The notes below the pieces were generated by a model. It made no database searches, was not told the DNA's origin, and worked only from the letters and a program-made list of their open reading frames with translations. From Streptomyces sp. WMMB303 (GTDB taxonomy: Bacteria; Actinomycetota; Actinomycetes; Streptomycetales; Streptomycetaceae), in assembly GCF_029351045.1 (NCBI RefSeq), contig NZ_JARKIN010000001.1:6725001-6789000 (forward strand): a DNA stretch of 64,000 nucleotides. The letters run 5' to 3'. The position numbers and the translations under genes were made by a program. This document shows, in pieces, positions 34,050-41,817 of this stretch (positions are counted from its first letter, which is position 1; each line of letters opens with the position of its first letter).

Positions 34050-35687
34050 TCACCCACCCGTGTCCGCTGCCGGCGGCCCGCCCCGGTCAGGGCTCTCCGC
34101 CCCGCTCCGGCCGCCGTCCTGGTGGTGCGCGCACCGGCCCGTGTACGGCCACGGGCTGAACGATCCACTCGGTCCCTCCACGAGCAGCCGGGAGTCCTGT
34201 GCGAGCACTCCGTACGGCCGCAGTCCGGTCAGACTGGCAGTGGTCCAGGCGGCGCTCAGGCTGGCGAGGTCGCGGACGATACCGATACTGAACAGGGACC
34301 GGGTCTCCGCGATGGCCTCGTGGTCACCCGCCCGGACGACGACCCGCAGATCGGGGTCGACCGCCCGCGCGGCCACGGCGACGGCGATGTTGTCCAGGTC
34401 GTCGGAGGCGACGGCCGCCATCGCCTGGGCCGTGTGGAGGCGCAGCTTGCGCAGCACGAACCGGTCCCGCGCGTCGGCGACGACGACGGGGATCCCGAGC
34501 GCCTTCGCCAGCCGGAGGTTCGGGGCGGCCGGGTCACGCTCCACCGCGATCACACCGAAGCCGAGTGCCTGCACCCGGGTGCACAGCCGGAGACCGACCT
34601 GCCCCAGCCCGACGACCACGACGTGCCCGGCTCGCGGCAGCGCCCGGGAGCCGACCATGCCGATCGCACGCGGAGCCAGCAGCCGGTCGACCATCCCGGC
34701 GGTGAAGACGGCGGTGAGGACGATGGTGACCAGCATGGCGACGCTGGTGAACACCAGATAGGCGGTCGAACCGTGGGCGGTCGCGGGGCCGACCGTCGCC
34801 AGTGTGCGCGCGGCTTCGACGAGGGCTTCCACGGGCGGCCGGTGGTGGAGGGTCACGGCCCAGATCCAGTCCGCCAGCAGCACACCGAAGAGCCCGGCCA
34901 GTCCGGCGAGCATGATCCGCGAACTGCCGTCGTGCGGGCGCAACTGGCCGCGGATCTTGCCCAGTCGGGCCCGGTACCGCAGGGAGCGCGGCGGCCGGTA
35001 CGCCTCCAGCCGGACCGCGCCCTGCTCCCAGCGCGCACCGACGGGCCCGTCCGGGGTCTGCCGGAGGGCCAGCAGGTCGGGCTGGACGCAGGCGGCGAGC
35101 AGGACCGGCGCGGCGACGTCGGCGGACGAGGTGACCCGGCAGTTGGGGACCATGCGCGCCAGTTGCTCGGCGACGGTCCGGTCGAAGACCGTCACCACGA
35201 GCGGGACGCGGGGGCGGACGTGCTCCACCGCGAGCGCGTAGCGCAGGGACTCGACGTCGTCGTCGAACAGCACCGCGACGCCCGCCACCTCGCCGTCCAG
35301 CGCCGGGCGCAGCTCTTCGTCCGAGGGCTGCCGCAGGTGGCGTACGAGGTGCCCGGCGGACCGCAGGGAACCGCAGACTCTGCGTGCGGCATCGCTGCCG
35401 ATCACGACGTAGTACGCCCGCGGTACGCCGTCCCCCGTTCTCTCCGGCGCTGTCTCCGGCCCTGCCGGGGTGGCGGTGTCGCGGGGCTGTTCAGAGGGGG
35501 AAGGCGCAGTCATCGGAACGGGAGGGGTCGCAGTCGAGGCAACGCGGGGACCGGCAGCCGGCGCACGGGGTGAACAGGCCGCCGCAGTGGCATCGGGACT
35601 CGAGGGGAACACCACCGGCTCCGGGTTCGGAGTCCGGTCGGCGGCGGGCCGGGACGGCGCCCGGCCGTGGGTGTCCGCTTGCCACAC
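34050..35687 (-). CDS. K+ channel-like RCK/TrkA-N protein with altered filter
   Basis: The protein holds two Rossmann TrkA-N/RCK modules around a two-helix channel-like core. The first is YYVVIGSDAARRVCGSLRSA and TVFDRTVAEQLARMVPNCRV. The core has a helix (IMLAGLAGLFGVLLADWIWA), a pore-like segment ARTLATVGPATAH, and a helix (YLVFTSVAMLVTIVLTAVFT). The second Rossmann reads HVVVVGLGQVGLRLCTRVQA and IAVERDP. The K+ filter TVGYG appears as TVGPA, so K+ selectivity is doubtful. The GTG start at 35687 has GGAG 9 bases upstream and gives 545 residues. An internal ATG at 35513 (487 residues) lacks a ribosome site but omits a low-complexity N-terminus; the choice is open. Confidence 0.75.
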   Translation of the reverse strand: MWQADTHGRAPSRPAADRTPNPEPVVFPSSPDATAAACSPRAPAAGPRVASTATPPVPMTAPSPSEQPRDTATPAGPETAPERTGDGVPRAYYVVIGSDAARRVCGSLRSAGHLVRHLRQPSDEELRPALDGEVAGVAVLFDDDVESLRYALAVEHVRPRVPLVVTVFDRTVAEQLARMVPNCRVTSSADVAAPVLLAACVQPDLLALRQTPDGPVGARWEQGAVRLEAYRPPRSLRYRARLGKIRGQLRPHDGSSRIMLAGLAGLFGVLLADWIWAVTLHHRPPVEALVEAARTLATVGPATAHGSTAYLVFTSVAMLVTIVLTAVFTAGMVDRLLAPRAIGMVGSRALPRAGHVVVVGLGQVGLRLCTRVQALGFGVIAVERDPAAPNLRLAKALGIPVVVADARDRFVLRKLRLHTAQAMAAVASDDLDNIAVAVAARAVDPDLRVVVRAGDHEAIAETRSLFSIGIVRDLASLSAAWTTASLTGLRPYGVLAQDSRLLVEGPSGSFSPWPYTGRCAHHQDGGRSGAESPDRGGPPAADTGG

Positions 35688-36324
35688 ACATGGCTCTGCT
35701 CCAGGGGGATCGGGGGCGCGGCCGCACGGCGGCTCAGCGCTTCAGACGGATGGTCCGGGCATCCGGTCGCGGGGTGCACGGCGGCGCCCTCGGCGTCGGG
35801 GCGGCGTCGGGCTGCCACCGCGCCTCGATCGAGGGCGGCCGGGGACCGGGCCGGCCGGGTGGGCCGGTCCCTTCCGGTACGCGGGAGAAAGCGCGGAAGG
35901 GGCGCGTCGGACGACGAGGAGCGCACGACGCCGGGGTCGGCGACGGGGCGCTCGCGTTCCGACGGTAGGGCGGGCCCCGCCACCGCACCATGGACAGATG
36001 TCACACCCCCGACGCTCCCGGTACGACAGATGCTCAAGAAGGCGCGGCGCCTCCGGACCGGGCCGGCGAGCGCGGTACGGACCACCCCCTGCCGGATGTG
36101 ACCGATCCGTACCTCGGGCGGGGCGGCGCTCAACGGCTCCTGACGACCGGCCGTGAACTTTCGCGCCGGTCCCGCCATCGAACACCGGTGTCCGACTCGA
36201 TCACCGGGGGGCGCAGCACAACACCGCAGCAGCAACGCCAGCAGCGCGCGGCACGCGGCACGCGGCGCGCGGCACGCGGCAGCACCGCGGCTCCCCACCG
36301 ACCCGCAGATGCCGGAGCGCTTCC
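35688..36324. other. 637-bp gap without a supportable gene
   Basis: Several open frames exist on both strands, but all are Arg/Pro/Gly-rich and lack ribosome sites or family motifs. It should hold the divergent promoters of the channel-like gene and the carboxypeptidase. The only clear structure is a block of five 7-bp tandem repeats at 36248-36282, in the probable leader of the carboxypeptidase gene. Confidence 0.5.
36248..36282. repeat. five 7-bp GCGGCAC-like tandem repeats
   Basis: Five consecutive 7-bp units: GCGGCAC, GCGGCAC, GCGGCGC, GCGGCAC, GCGGCAG. They end 42 bases before the carboxypeptidase ATG. Copy number could vary between strains. Confidence 0.7.
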
Positions 36325-37254
36325 ATGACCGCCAGAATCACGAACGCACGCAAGACCGTAACCGCCGTCGCCGTGGGCGGTTCGCTGCTCGCCCTCTCCC
36401 CGCTGGTCGCCCGGGCCGTCACGGCCGACGATCCGGCCCCGACCGTCACCGCGAAGGGCGCCGCGCTGGTGGACGGCAGGAGCGGTGCCGCGCTCTTCGA
36501 CAAGGCCGCGGACACCGCACGTCCGATGGCCAGCACCGCGAAGATCATGGTCGCCTCCGTGGTCCTCGACACCGACGGCGTCGACCTCGACCGCAGGGTG
36601 ACCGTGCGCAAGCAGTACCGCGACTACGTGGCGAAACACCACGCCAGCACGGCGGATCTCCAGACCGGCGACAAGGTCACCGTCCGCCAGCTCCTCTACG
36701 CCTCCCTGCTGCCCTCCGGGGCCGACGCCGCCTACGCCCTCGCCGACACCTACGGGACCGGCGAGACCCACGCGGAACGGGTCCGCTCGTTCCTGCGGAA
36801 GATGAACGCCAAGGCCCGGGAACTCCACCTCCGCAAAACGGCGTTCGACACCTTCGACGGCACGCGCGGCGACACCAGCACGCCCACCGAACTGGCGAAA
36901 CTGACCCGGCACGCCATGCGGCACAGCACGTTCCGCAAGGTGGTGGGGACCAAGCGGTACAGGGGCGACGCACCCGCCGCCAACGGCCGCACCCGCACCT
37001 ACACCTGGACCAACACCAACCAGCTCCTCGGCGCGTACGACGGTGCCGTCGGCATCAAGACCGGCACGACCGAGCGGGCCGGCGAGTGCCTGGTCTTCGC
37101 GGCCACCCGGGACGGCAAGACCCTGGTGGGCACGGTGCTGGACAGCGACGACCGCTACACCGACGCGGCGAAACTGCTGGACCACGGGTTCGGGTCCGAC
37201 AGCGCGAAGGATCTGAGGATCCGCGAGCTGCCGTCCGGCTCCCAGCACGACTGA
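36325..37254 (+). CDS. D-alanyl-D-alanine carboxypeptidase-like PBP
   Basis: The 309-residue serine peptidase has a signal peptide (TVTAVAVGGSLLALSPLVAR) and the SxxK motif in MASTAKIM. The third motif KTG is in VGIKTGTTERAG. The middle motif, usually SxN, reads LPSGADAAYALADTYG, so Asn is replaced by Ala; Streptomyces K15 has Cys at that position. The family trims or crosslinks peptidoglycan stem peptides outside the membrane and binds penicillin. GGAG lies 7 bases before the ATG. It appears monocistronic. Confidence 0.88.
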   Translation: MTARITNARKTVTAVAVGGSLLALSPLVARAVTADDPAPTVTAKGAALVDGRSGAALFDKAADTARPMASTAKIMVASVVLDTDGVDLDRRVTVRKQYRDYVAKHHASTADLQTGDKVTVRQLLYASLLPSGADAAYALADTYGTGETHAERVRSFLRKMNAKARELHLRKTAFDTFDGTRGDTSTPTELAKLTRHAMRHSTFRKVVGTKRYRGDAPAANGRTRTYTWTNTNQLLGAYDGAVGIKTGTTERAGECLVFAATRDGKTLVGTVLDSDDRYTDAAKLLDHGFGSDSAKDLRIRELPSGSQHD

Positions 37255-37700
37255 CGGCGGCACGGGTCCGGGAGTGCCACCCGCGGCGGGGCGCCGAGGG
37301 GATCCGGCGCGCCGGCGGTCCTGGCGCGCCGAAGAGCGCCGACGGGGGCGGACGGACAGTGCCGACGAGACCCGGCGTCACTCTTTCGGTGCCCGGCTCC
37401 GCCGCGGGCCCTTGCCCGGTGTGCCGCGGCGGTGCTCCACTACGTAGCCACGTGCCCATGCAGCCGAAGGCTGTCGCCACCCCGGAGTACCGTCCTCCGC
37501 CGTGTCCGTCCCCCGGGACGGAGCCCCACCACCCGGCCGGGGCCCGGCCTCCAGCCGGGAGTCGGCCCCCGTCCGGGCCCACCGCGGGGTGTCGGCCCAC
37601 CGCGGGCGGGCGACTCGCCGCGAGAGGCCGGTACTCCGCGGCCAGTCGGCAGCGCGGCGGCGCGGCGGCGGCAGCGCACCCGAGCCACACAGGAGCCCCC
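37255..37700. other. 446-bp gap without a supportable gene
   Basis: This stretch has an open frame that continues into the methyltransferase gene, but its translation is Pro/Gly/Arg-rich with no motif, and the methyltransferase has its own ribosome site at 37691-37695. I see no repeats or hairpins worth calling. Confidence 0.45.
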
Positions 37701-38357
37701 GTGCATCCGGACACCACACCGTCCAGCAGGCAGGACCTCCAGCATCCGCGCTTCGCGCGCCAGTACCTCAAGATCGCCGTCGCGGCGGACCGCCGGGGCG
37801 GCTCCGCACACCGGCGGCTCCTGCTGGAAGGGCTCAGCGGCCGGGTGCTGGAGGTCGGTGCGGGTCAAGGGCGCAACTTCCCGCACTATCCGGAAGCCGT
37901 CACCGAACTCGTCGCCCTCGAACCCGAGGACTCCCTGCGGGCTGCGGCCGAGCGGTCGGCGCCCGCGGCGCCCGTGCCCGTGACGGTCGTCGCGGGGCAG
38001 GCCTGCGGGCTGCCGGTCGGCACCCGGACGGTCGACGCCGTCGTCTTCTCCCTCGTGCTGTGCAGCATCGCCGATCCGGGTGCCGCGCTGGCGGAAGCCG
38101 CCCGCGTGCTGCGCCCCGGCGGGCAGGTGCGTTTCTACGAGCACGTCCGGTCGCGGAACCGACTCGGCGCGCTGCTCCAGAGCACGGTGGCGCCGCTGTG
38201 GCGCCGGGTCGGAGGCGGCTGCCGTCCCGACCGGGACACCGAGGCACTCGTGCGGTCCGCCGGGTTCACCGTGCAGCGGCTCGACCGGTTCGGCTTCTCC
38301 CCCACCCCCGGCACCCCGCCCCTCCCCCACGTCGTCGGTACCGCGACCGCGCCATGA
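37701..38357 (+). CDS. class I SAM-dependent methyltransferase
   Basis: The 218-residue protein contains motif I VLEVGAGQGRNFPHYP, motif II-like LVALEPEDSL, motif post-I AVVFSLVLCSIADPGAALAE and VLRPGGQVRFYEHVRSRNRL, as in the UbiE/METTL7-like subgroup. The last part (GGGCRPDRDTEALVRSAGFT) is also typical of that subgroup. The start is the GTG at 37701 with AGGAG five bases upstream. The substrate is unknown; the neighbours do not indicate a pathway. Confidence 0.88.
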   Translation: MHPDTTPSSRQDLQHPRFARQYLKIAVAADRRGGSAHRRLLLEGLSGRVLEVGAGQGRNFPHYPEAVTELVALEPEDSLRAAAERSAPAAPVPVTVVAGQACGLPVGTRTVDAVVFSLVLCSIADPGAALAEAARVLRPGGQVRFYEHVRSRNRLGALLQSTVAPLWRRVGGGCRPDRDTEALVRSAGFTVQRLDRFGFSPTPGTPPLPHVVGTATAP

Positions 38358-38517
38358 GCACCGGCACGGTGCGGGCACCCCGCCGGTCGGCGGGGTGCCC
38401 GACGCACGATCTCCTCTCCAGGTCGCACCGGCTGACCGTGCCCCTGCCGTAGCCTCTCCGGAGGGCGGGGAGGAGCGGACCGGGAGGGAGCAGGCACAGG
38501 ACGCAAGGAGCGCGACG

Positions 38518-39342
38518 GTGATCCGGGTCGTGGTCGTGGACGACGAGGAGCTGGTGCGTTCCGGGCTGCGGCTGGTCCTGGGAACGGCACCGGACATCGA
38601 GGTGGTCGCCGTCTGCGGCGGGGGCGCAGCGGTCGCCACGGTGCTGGCCCACCGTCCGGACGTCCTGCTGCTGGACATCCGGATGCCGGACGTGGACGGA
38701 CTGACCGTGCTGCGTCGGCTCCACGCCGGCCCGGACACGGAGGCACCGCGGACCGCGATGCTGACCACGTTCGACGCGGAGGAGTATCTGGGCGCCGCGC
38801 TGCACGCGGGCGCCGCGGGCTTCCTCCTCAAGGACACCGCACCCGAGCAGTTGGTGCACGCCGTACGGGTGCTGGCGGACGGCGGCCGGGTGCTCGCGCC
38901 GGGCGTGACGTCGACCCTGATCGGCGGCTTCCTGGGCGGCAGGCACTGCACGGACGCCGAGCGCCGTGCGGCCCGCCTCACCTGCCGCGAGCGGCAGGTA
39001 CTGGCGCTGGTCGGCGAGGGGCTGTCCAACAGCGGCATCGCACAGCGGCTGAACCTGGCACACGGCACGGTCAAGGACCATGTCAGCGCGCTGCTGGCGA
39101 AGCTGGGCGGACTCAACCGCGTCCAGGCCGCCGTACTGGCCGACCGGGCGGGACTCGTGGGATGCCTGTCAGCCGAGCGACCGGGGCAGCCGGAGCGGCC
39201 GGGGCAGCCGGAAGCAGCGGACCGGGCCGAGGAGCACGGCCGGCATGGAGAACACGGCCGGTCCGCGGAGCACGAACGGCGGGATCGGGCGGCGCACCCC
39301 GCCCCCGGCCCCCCTCCCGGCACCGCCGGCACCGTGCCGTGA
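38518..39342 (+). CDS. NarL/LuxR-type response regulator
   Basis: The 274-residue protein has a receiver domain (VVVVDDEELVRSGLRLVLG, phospho-acceptor Asp in VLLLDIRMPDVDG, MLTTFDAEEY, LKDTAP) and a LuxR-type HTH (LTCRERQVLALVGEGLSNSG, IAQRLNLAHGTVKDHVSALL). After the HTH a 60-residue Glu/His/Arg-rich tail is unusual for this family. GTG start with AAGGAG upstream; the stop overlaps the kinase start (GTGA). It acts as the DNA-binding partner of that kinase. Confidence 0.92.
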   Translation: MIRVVVVDDEELVRSGLRLVLGTAPDIEVVAVCGGGAAVATVLAHRPDVLLLDIRMPDVDGLTVLRRLHAGPDTEAPRTAMLTTFDAEEYLGAALHAGAAGFLLKDTAPEQLVHAVRVLADGGRVLAPGVTSTLIGGFLGGRHCTDAERRAARLTCRERQVLALVGEGLSNSGIAQRLNLAHGTVKDHVSALLAKLGGLNRVQAAVLADRAGLVGCLSAERPGQPERPGQPEAADRAEEHGRHGEHGRSAEHERRDRAAHPAPGPPPGTAGTVP

Positions 39343-40592
39343 GTCCCGCCACCAGGCTCGCCCCCGGGCTCACCGCCGCCCACCGGCAGGTGGCCGGGGC
39401 TGCCGCCGCGCACCGCCACGCTCCGGGGCTCGTCCTTCCGGTGGCGCTCGGCCTGCTCGACGCGTTCCTGGTCAACGGCGCACGCCCCGGCTCGGAGCTG
39501 GGCGTGTCGGTGGCGGCCGCGCTCGCGCTGCTCCTGCGGCGCCGACTGCCGGTTGCCGTCCTGGCGGTGACGCTGCTGGGGATGTACCTCGGCTACATCT
39601 GGTTCGCCCCGCTGATCGCCCTCTACACGGTCACCTCCCGGCGCTCCGGCAACGTACTCGCGGTGGCGGGAGCCGTGGCGCTGGCGCTGGCGCACTACAT
39701 CCCCTACCCGCTCGGCGGCTTCGTCCCGGCCGCGGACCGCCAGGGCCTGCTCGACGTGCTGGACTCGTGCGTCCAGGGCGCGGCACCGGCCGTGTTCGGG
39801 CGCTGGGCGCGTACGCGGCGGCAGTTGGACGAGCGCGTCCAGGAGCTCATGGCGAGCCGGCACCGGGAGGCGGAGCTGCTGGCCGAACGGGTGGTGGCCA
39901 CCGAACGGGAGCGACTGGCGCGGGAGATGCACGACGTGGTCGCCCACCAGGTGAGCCTGATCAGTGTGCAGGCCGGGGCACTCCAGATGACGTGCTGTCA
40001 GGACAGTTCCCGGGACCTGGCGCGGACCGTACGCGAACTCGCCGTCCGGACGTTGACGGAGTTGCGGCACATGGTCGGCGCCCTGCGTGCGGGCCGCGGC
40101 GCCGCAAGCGGGTCCGGCACGCCGCCGCGGTTGACCGACCTGCCCGCACTGACCGAGGAGAGCGGCCTGACGGTGACGCTGGAACTGCCCGGCAGCCAGG
40201 ACGACGACGGCGGCCCGGACGAGGACCAGGACAGCGGCCCGGTGGGCGGCTCCGCGCCCCGAGCGGTCTTCCCGGAGGCGGTGGAACGCGCCGCCTACCG
40301 CACGGTGCAGGAGGCGCTGACCAACGTCCGCAAGCACGCGCCCGGCGCCCACGTACGGGTCACGGTGGGGGTGCGCGACTCCGGGACGGCGGACGCACGA
40401 CTGACCGTGGCGGTGCGCAACAGTCCGCCGACCGCCCTGCCCCGCCCCCAGACGTACCCGGAGGGCGGTCACGGGCTGCTGGGGCTGCGCGAACGCGCTC
40501 TGCTGCTCGGCGGTGCCTGCCACGCGGGGCCCACCGCGGACGGCGGCTTCCTGTTGACGGCGGCGTTCGCCCTCGACGTCCGAGCCGGCTGA
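39339..40592 (+). CDS. sensor histidine kinase, HisKA_3 type
   Basis: The 417-residue protein has a membrane sensor of about five helices (residues 30-150), a coiled-coil linker (RRQLDERVQELMASRHREAE), the phospho-acceptor box ERERLAREMHDVVAHQVSLI and a HATPase_c domain with N-box EALTNVRKHAPG and G-box GGHGLLGLRERALLLGG. Such kinases pair with NarL-type regulators, here the overlapping upstream gene. There is no extracytoplasmic sensor domain, so the signal is probably read within the membrane. The pocket TCCQDSSRD contains an unusual Cys pair. Confidence 0.92.
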   Translation: MSPATRLAPGLTAAHRQVAGAAAAHRHAPGLVLPVALGLLDAFLVNGARPGSELGVSVAAALALLLRRRLPVAVLAVTLLGMYLGYIWFAPLIALYTVTSRRSGNVLAVAGAVALALAHYIPYPLGGFVPAADRQGLLDVLDSCVQGAAPAVFGRWARTRRQLDERVQELMASRHREAELLAERVVATERERLAREMHDVVAHQVSLISVQAGALQMTCCQDSSRDLARTVRELAVRTLTELRHMVGALRAGRGAASGSGTPPRLTDLPALTEESGLTVTLELPGSQDDDGGPDEDQDSGPVGGSAPRAVFPEAVERAAYRTVQEALTNVRKHAPGAHVRVTVGVRDSGTADARLTVAVRNSPPTALPRPQTYPEGGHGLLGLRERALLLGGACHAGPTADGGFLLTAAFALDVRAG

Positions 40593-40786
40593 GTCCTCCG
40601 ACACCGCGAGGCGGGAGCGGGGGACTCCCGCCGCCCCGCACCCCGCCGCCCGCACCCGCGCCCCGCCAGAGGCCGGTCCCGGCCGGTACCGCCACCCGGC
40701 CAGCGGCTCCCCGCTCGCACCCGCGAGCGGCGACGGCTCTACTGAGGGTGACGAGATCACGCGCCACCCGCAGGAGGAGCCCACCG

Positions 40787-41734
40787 ATGAGCGGGCAGTT
40801 TTCCCTGGAGTCGACGGGAGCCCCGGAGCCGTCCCGGCACGTGGACCCGGCCCGAGCACCGGAACCGGCCGTAGTACTGGACTCGCCCGAAGTCCTGGGC
40901 CCGACCGGAACCCCGGAACCGCCCGACGACCTGGACCCGCCCGACGCCGGCTCCTCCGAGAGCCCGCGAGCGCACGAGCCCCTCGCCCCCGGACGCATCC
41001 TCAAACGGCTGGCACCCGTCCAGGCTCCGGTCCCCGCGGGAAGCGCGACGCGGCGCGGCGGGAGCCGCGAGCGTTCCCGGCGGCAGGCGGTGCGCTTCCT
41101 GCCGTGGAGCACGGCGCTGCTGACCTGCCTGCTGCTGTTCGCCGCCACCTCGTTCCTGGTGCTCCGCGCCGACGCGGGCTTCCTCGACCGGCCGGTGCTG
41201 AACGCGCTGGTGCAGCACCCGTACGCCGCGACCCTGCACGGGCCGATGACCTATCTGACCCACGCCTCCGAGGGACCGCTGGTCATCGCCGCGGTGCTGC
41301 TGGCGCTGTGGCTGTCGTGGCGGGACGCGTCCTGGCGGCCGCTGGTCCTGACCGGTGGAGCCGGCGCGCTGGCCGTCGCGGTGGCGACCGCCGCCAAACA
41401 GGCCGCGTACCGCGCCAGGCCGCCCGCGGAGCTGTGGGAGATCCAGGAGAGCGGCTTCGGCTTCCCCTCCCGGCACACGGTGATCGCCACCGCCGTGCTG
41501 CTCACCCTGGCCTGGGTGCTCGCCGAACGGCTCACCGGCCGCGCGGCCCGGGTCGCCCTGTGGACCGGCGCTGCCGTGCTGAGTCTGCTGGCCGGGATCT
41601 GCCGGGTCGGTCTCGGGGTGCACTGGCCCACCGACGTACTGGCCGGACTGGCCCTGGGTGCGGCGGTCCCGCTGCTGGTCGTCGGGGCGTACGCGCTGTG
41701 TGAGACGCGCCGCTTCCCTCCCCCCTCACGCTGA
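40787..41734 (+). CDS. PAP2 family phosphatase
   Basis: The 315-residue protein has an 80-residue disordered acidic N-terminus, then six membrane helices. The PAP2 motifs are KQAAYRARPPAE, FPSRHTVIATA and CRVGLGVHWPTDVLAG. Members remove phosphate from lipids such as undecaprenyl pyrophosphate or phosphatidate on the outer membrane face. AGGAGGAG precedes the ATG. It is followed 83 bp later by a second PAP2 protein fused to a lipid kinase, so they may share a lipid pool. Confidence 0.9.
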   Translation: MSGQFSLESTGAPEPSRHVDPARAPEPAVVLDSPEVLGPTGTPEPPDDLDPPDAGSSESPRAHEPLAPGRILKRLAPVQAPVPAGSATRRGGSRERSRRQAVRFLPWSTALLTCLLLFAATSFLVLRADAGFLDRPVLNALVQHPYAATLHGPMTYLTHASEGPLVIAAVLLALWLSWRDASWRPLVLTGGAGALAVAVATAAKQAAYRARPPAELWEIQESGFGFPSRHTVIATAVLLTLAWVLAERLTGRAARVALWTGAAVLSLLAGICRVGLGVHWPTDVLAGLALGAAVPLLVVGAYALCETRRFPPPSR

Positions 41735-41817
41735 TAGCCGGTGTGTCCCGTGCGGCACTGGGCAGAAGAAGTTCCGCCCGTGACGTATGACGGACATGAC
41801 GGAAGCGAGGGGCGCAG

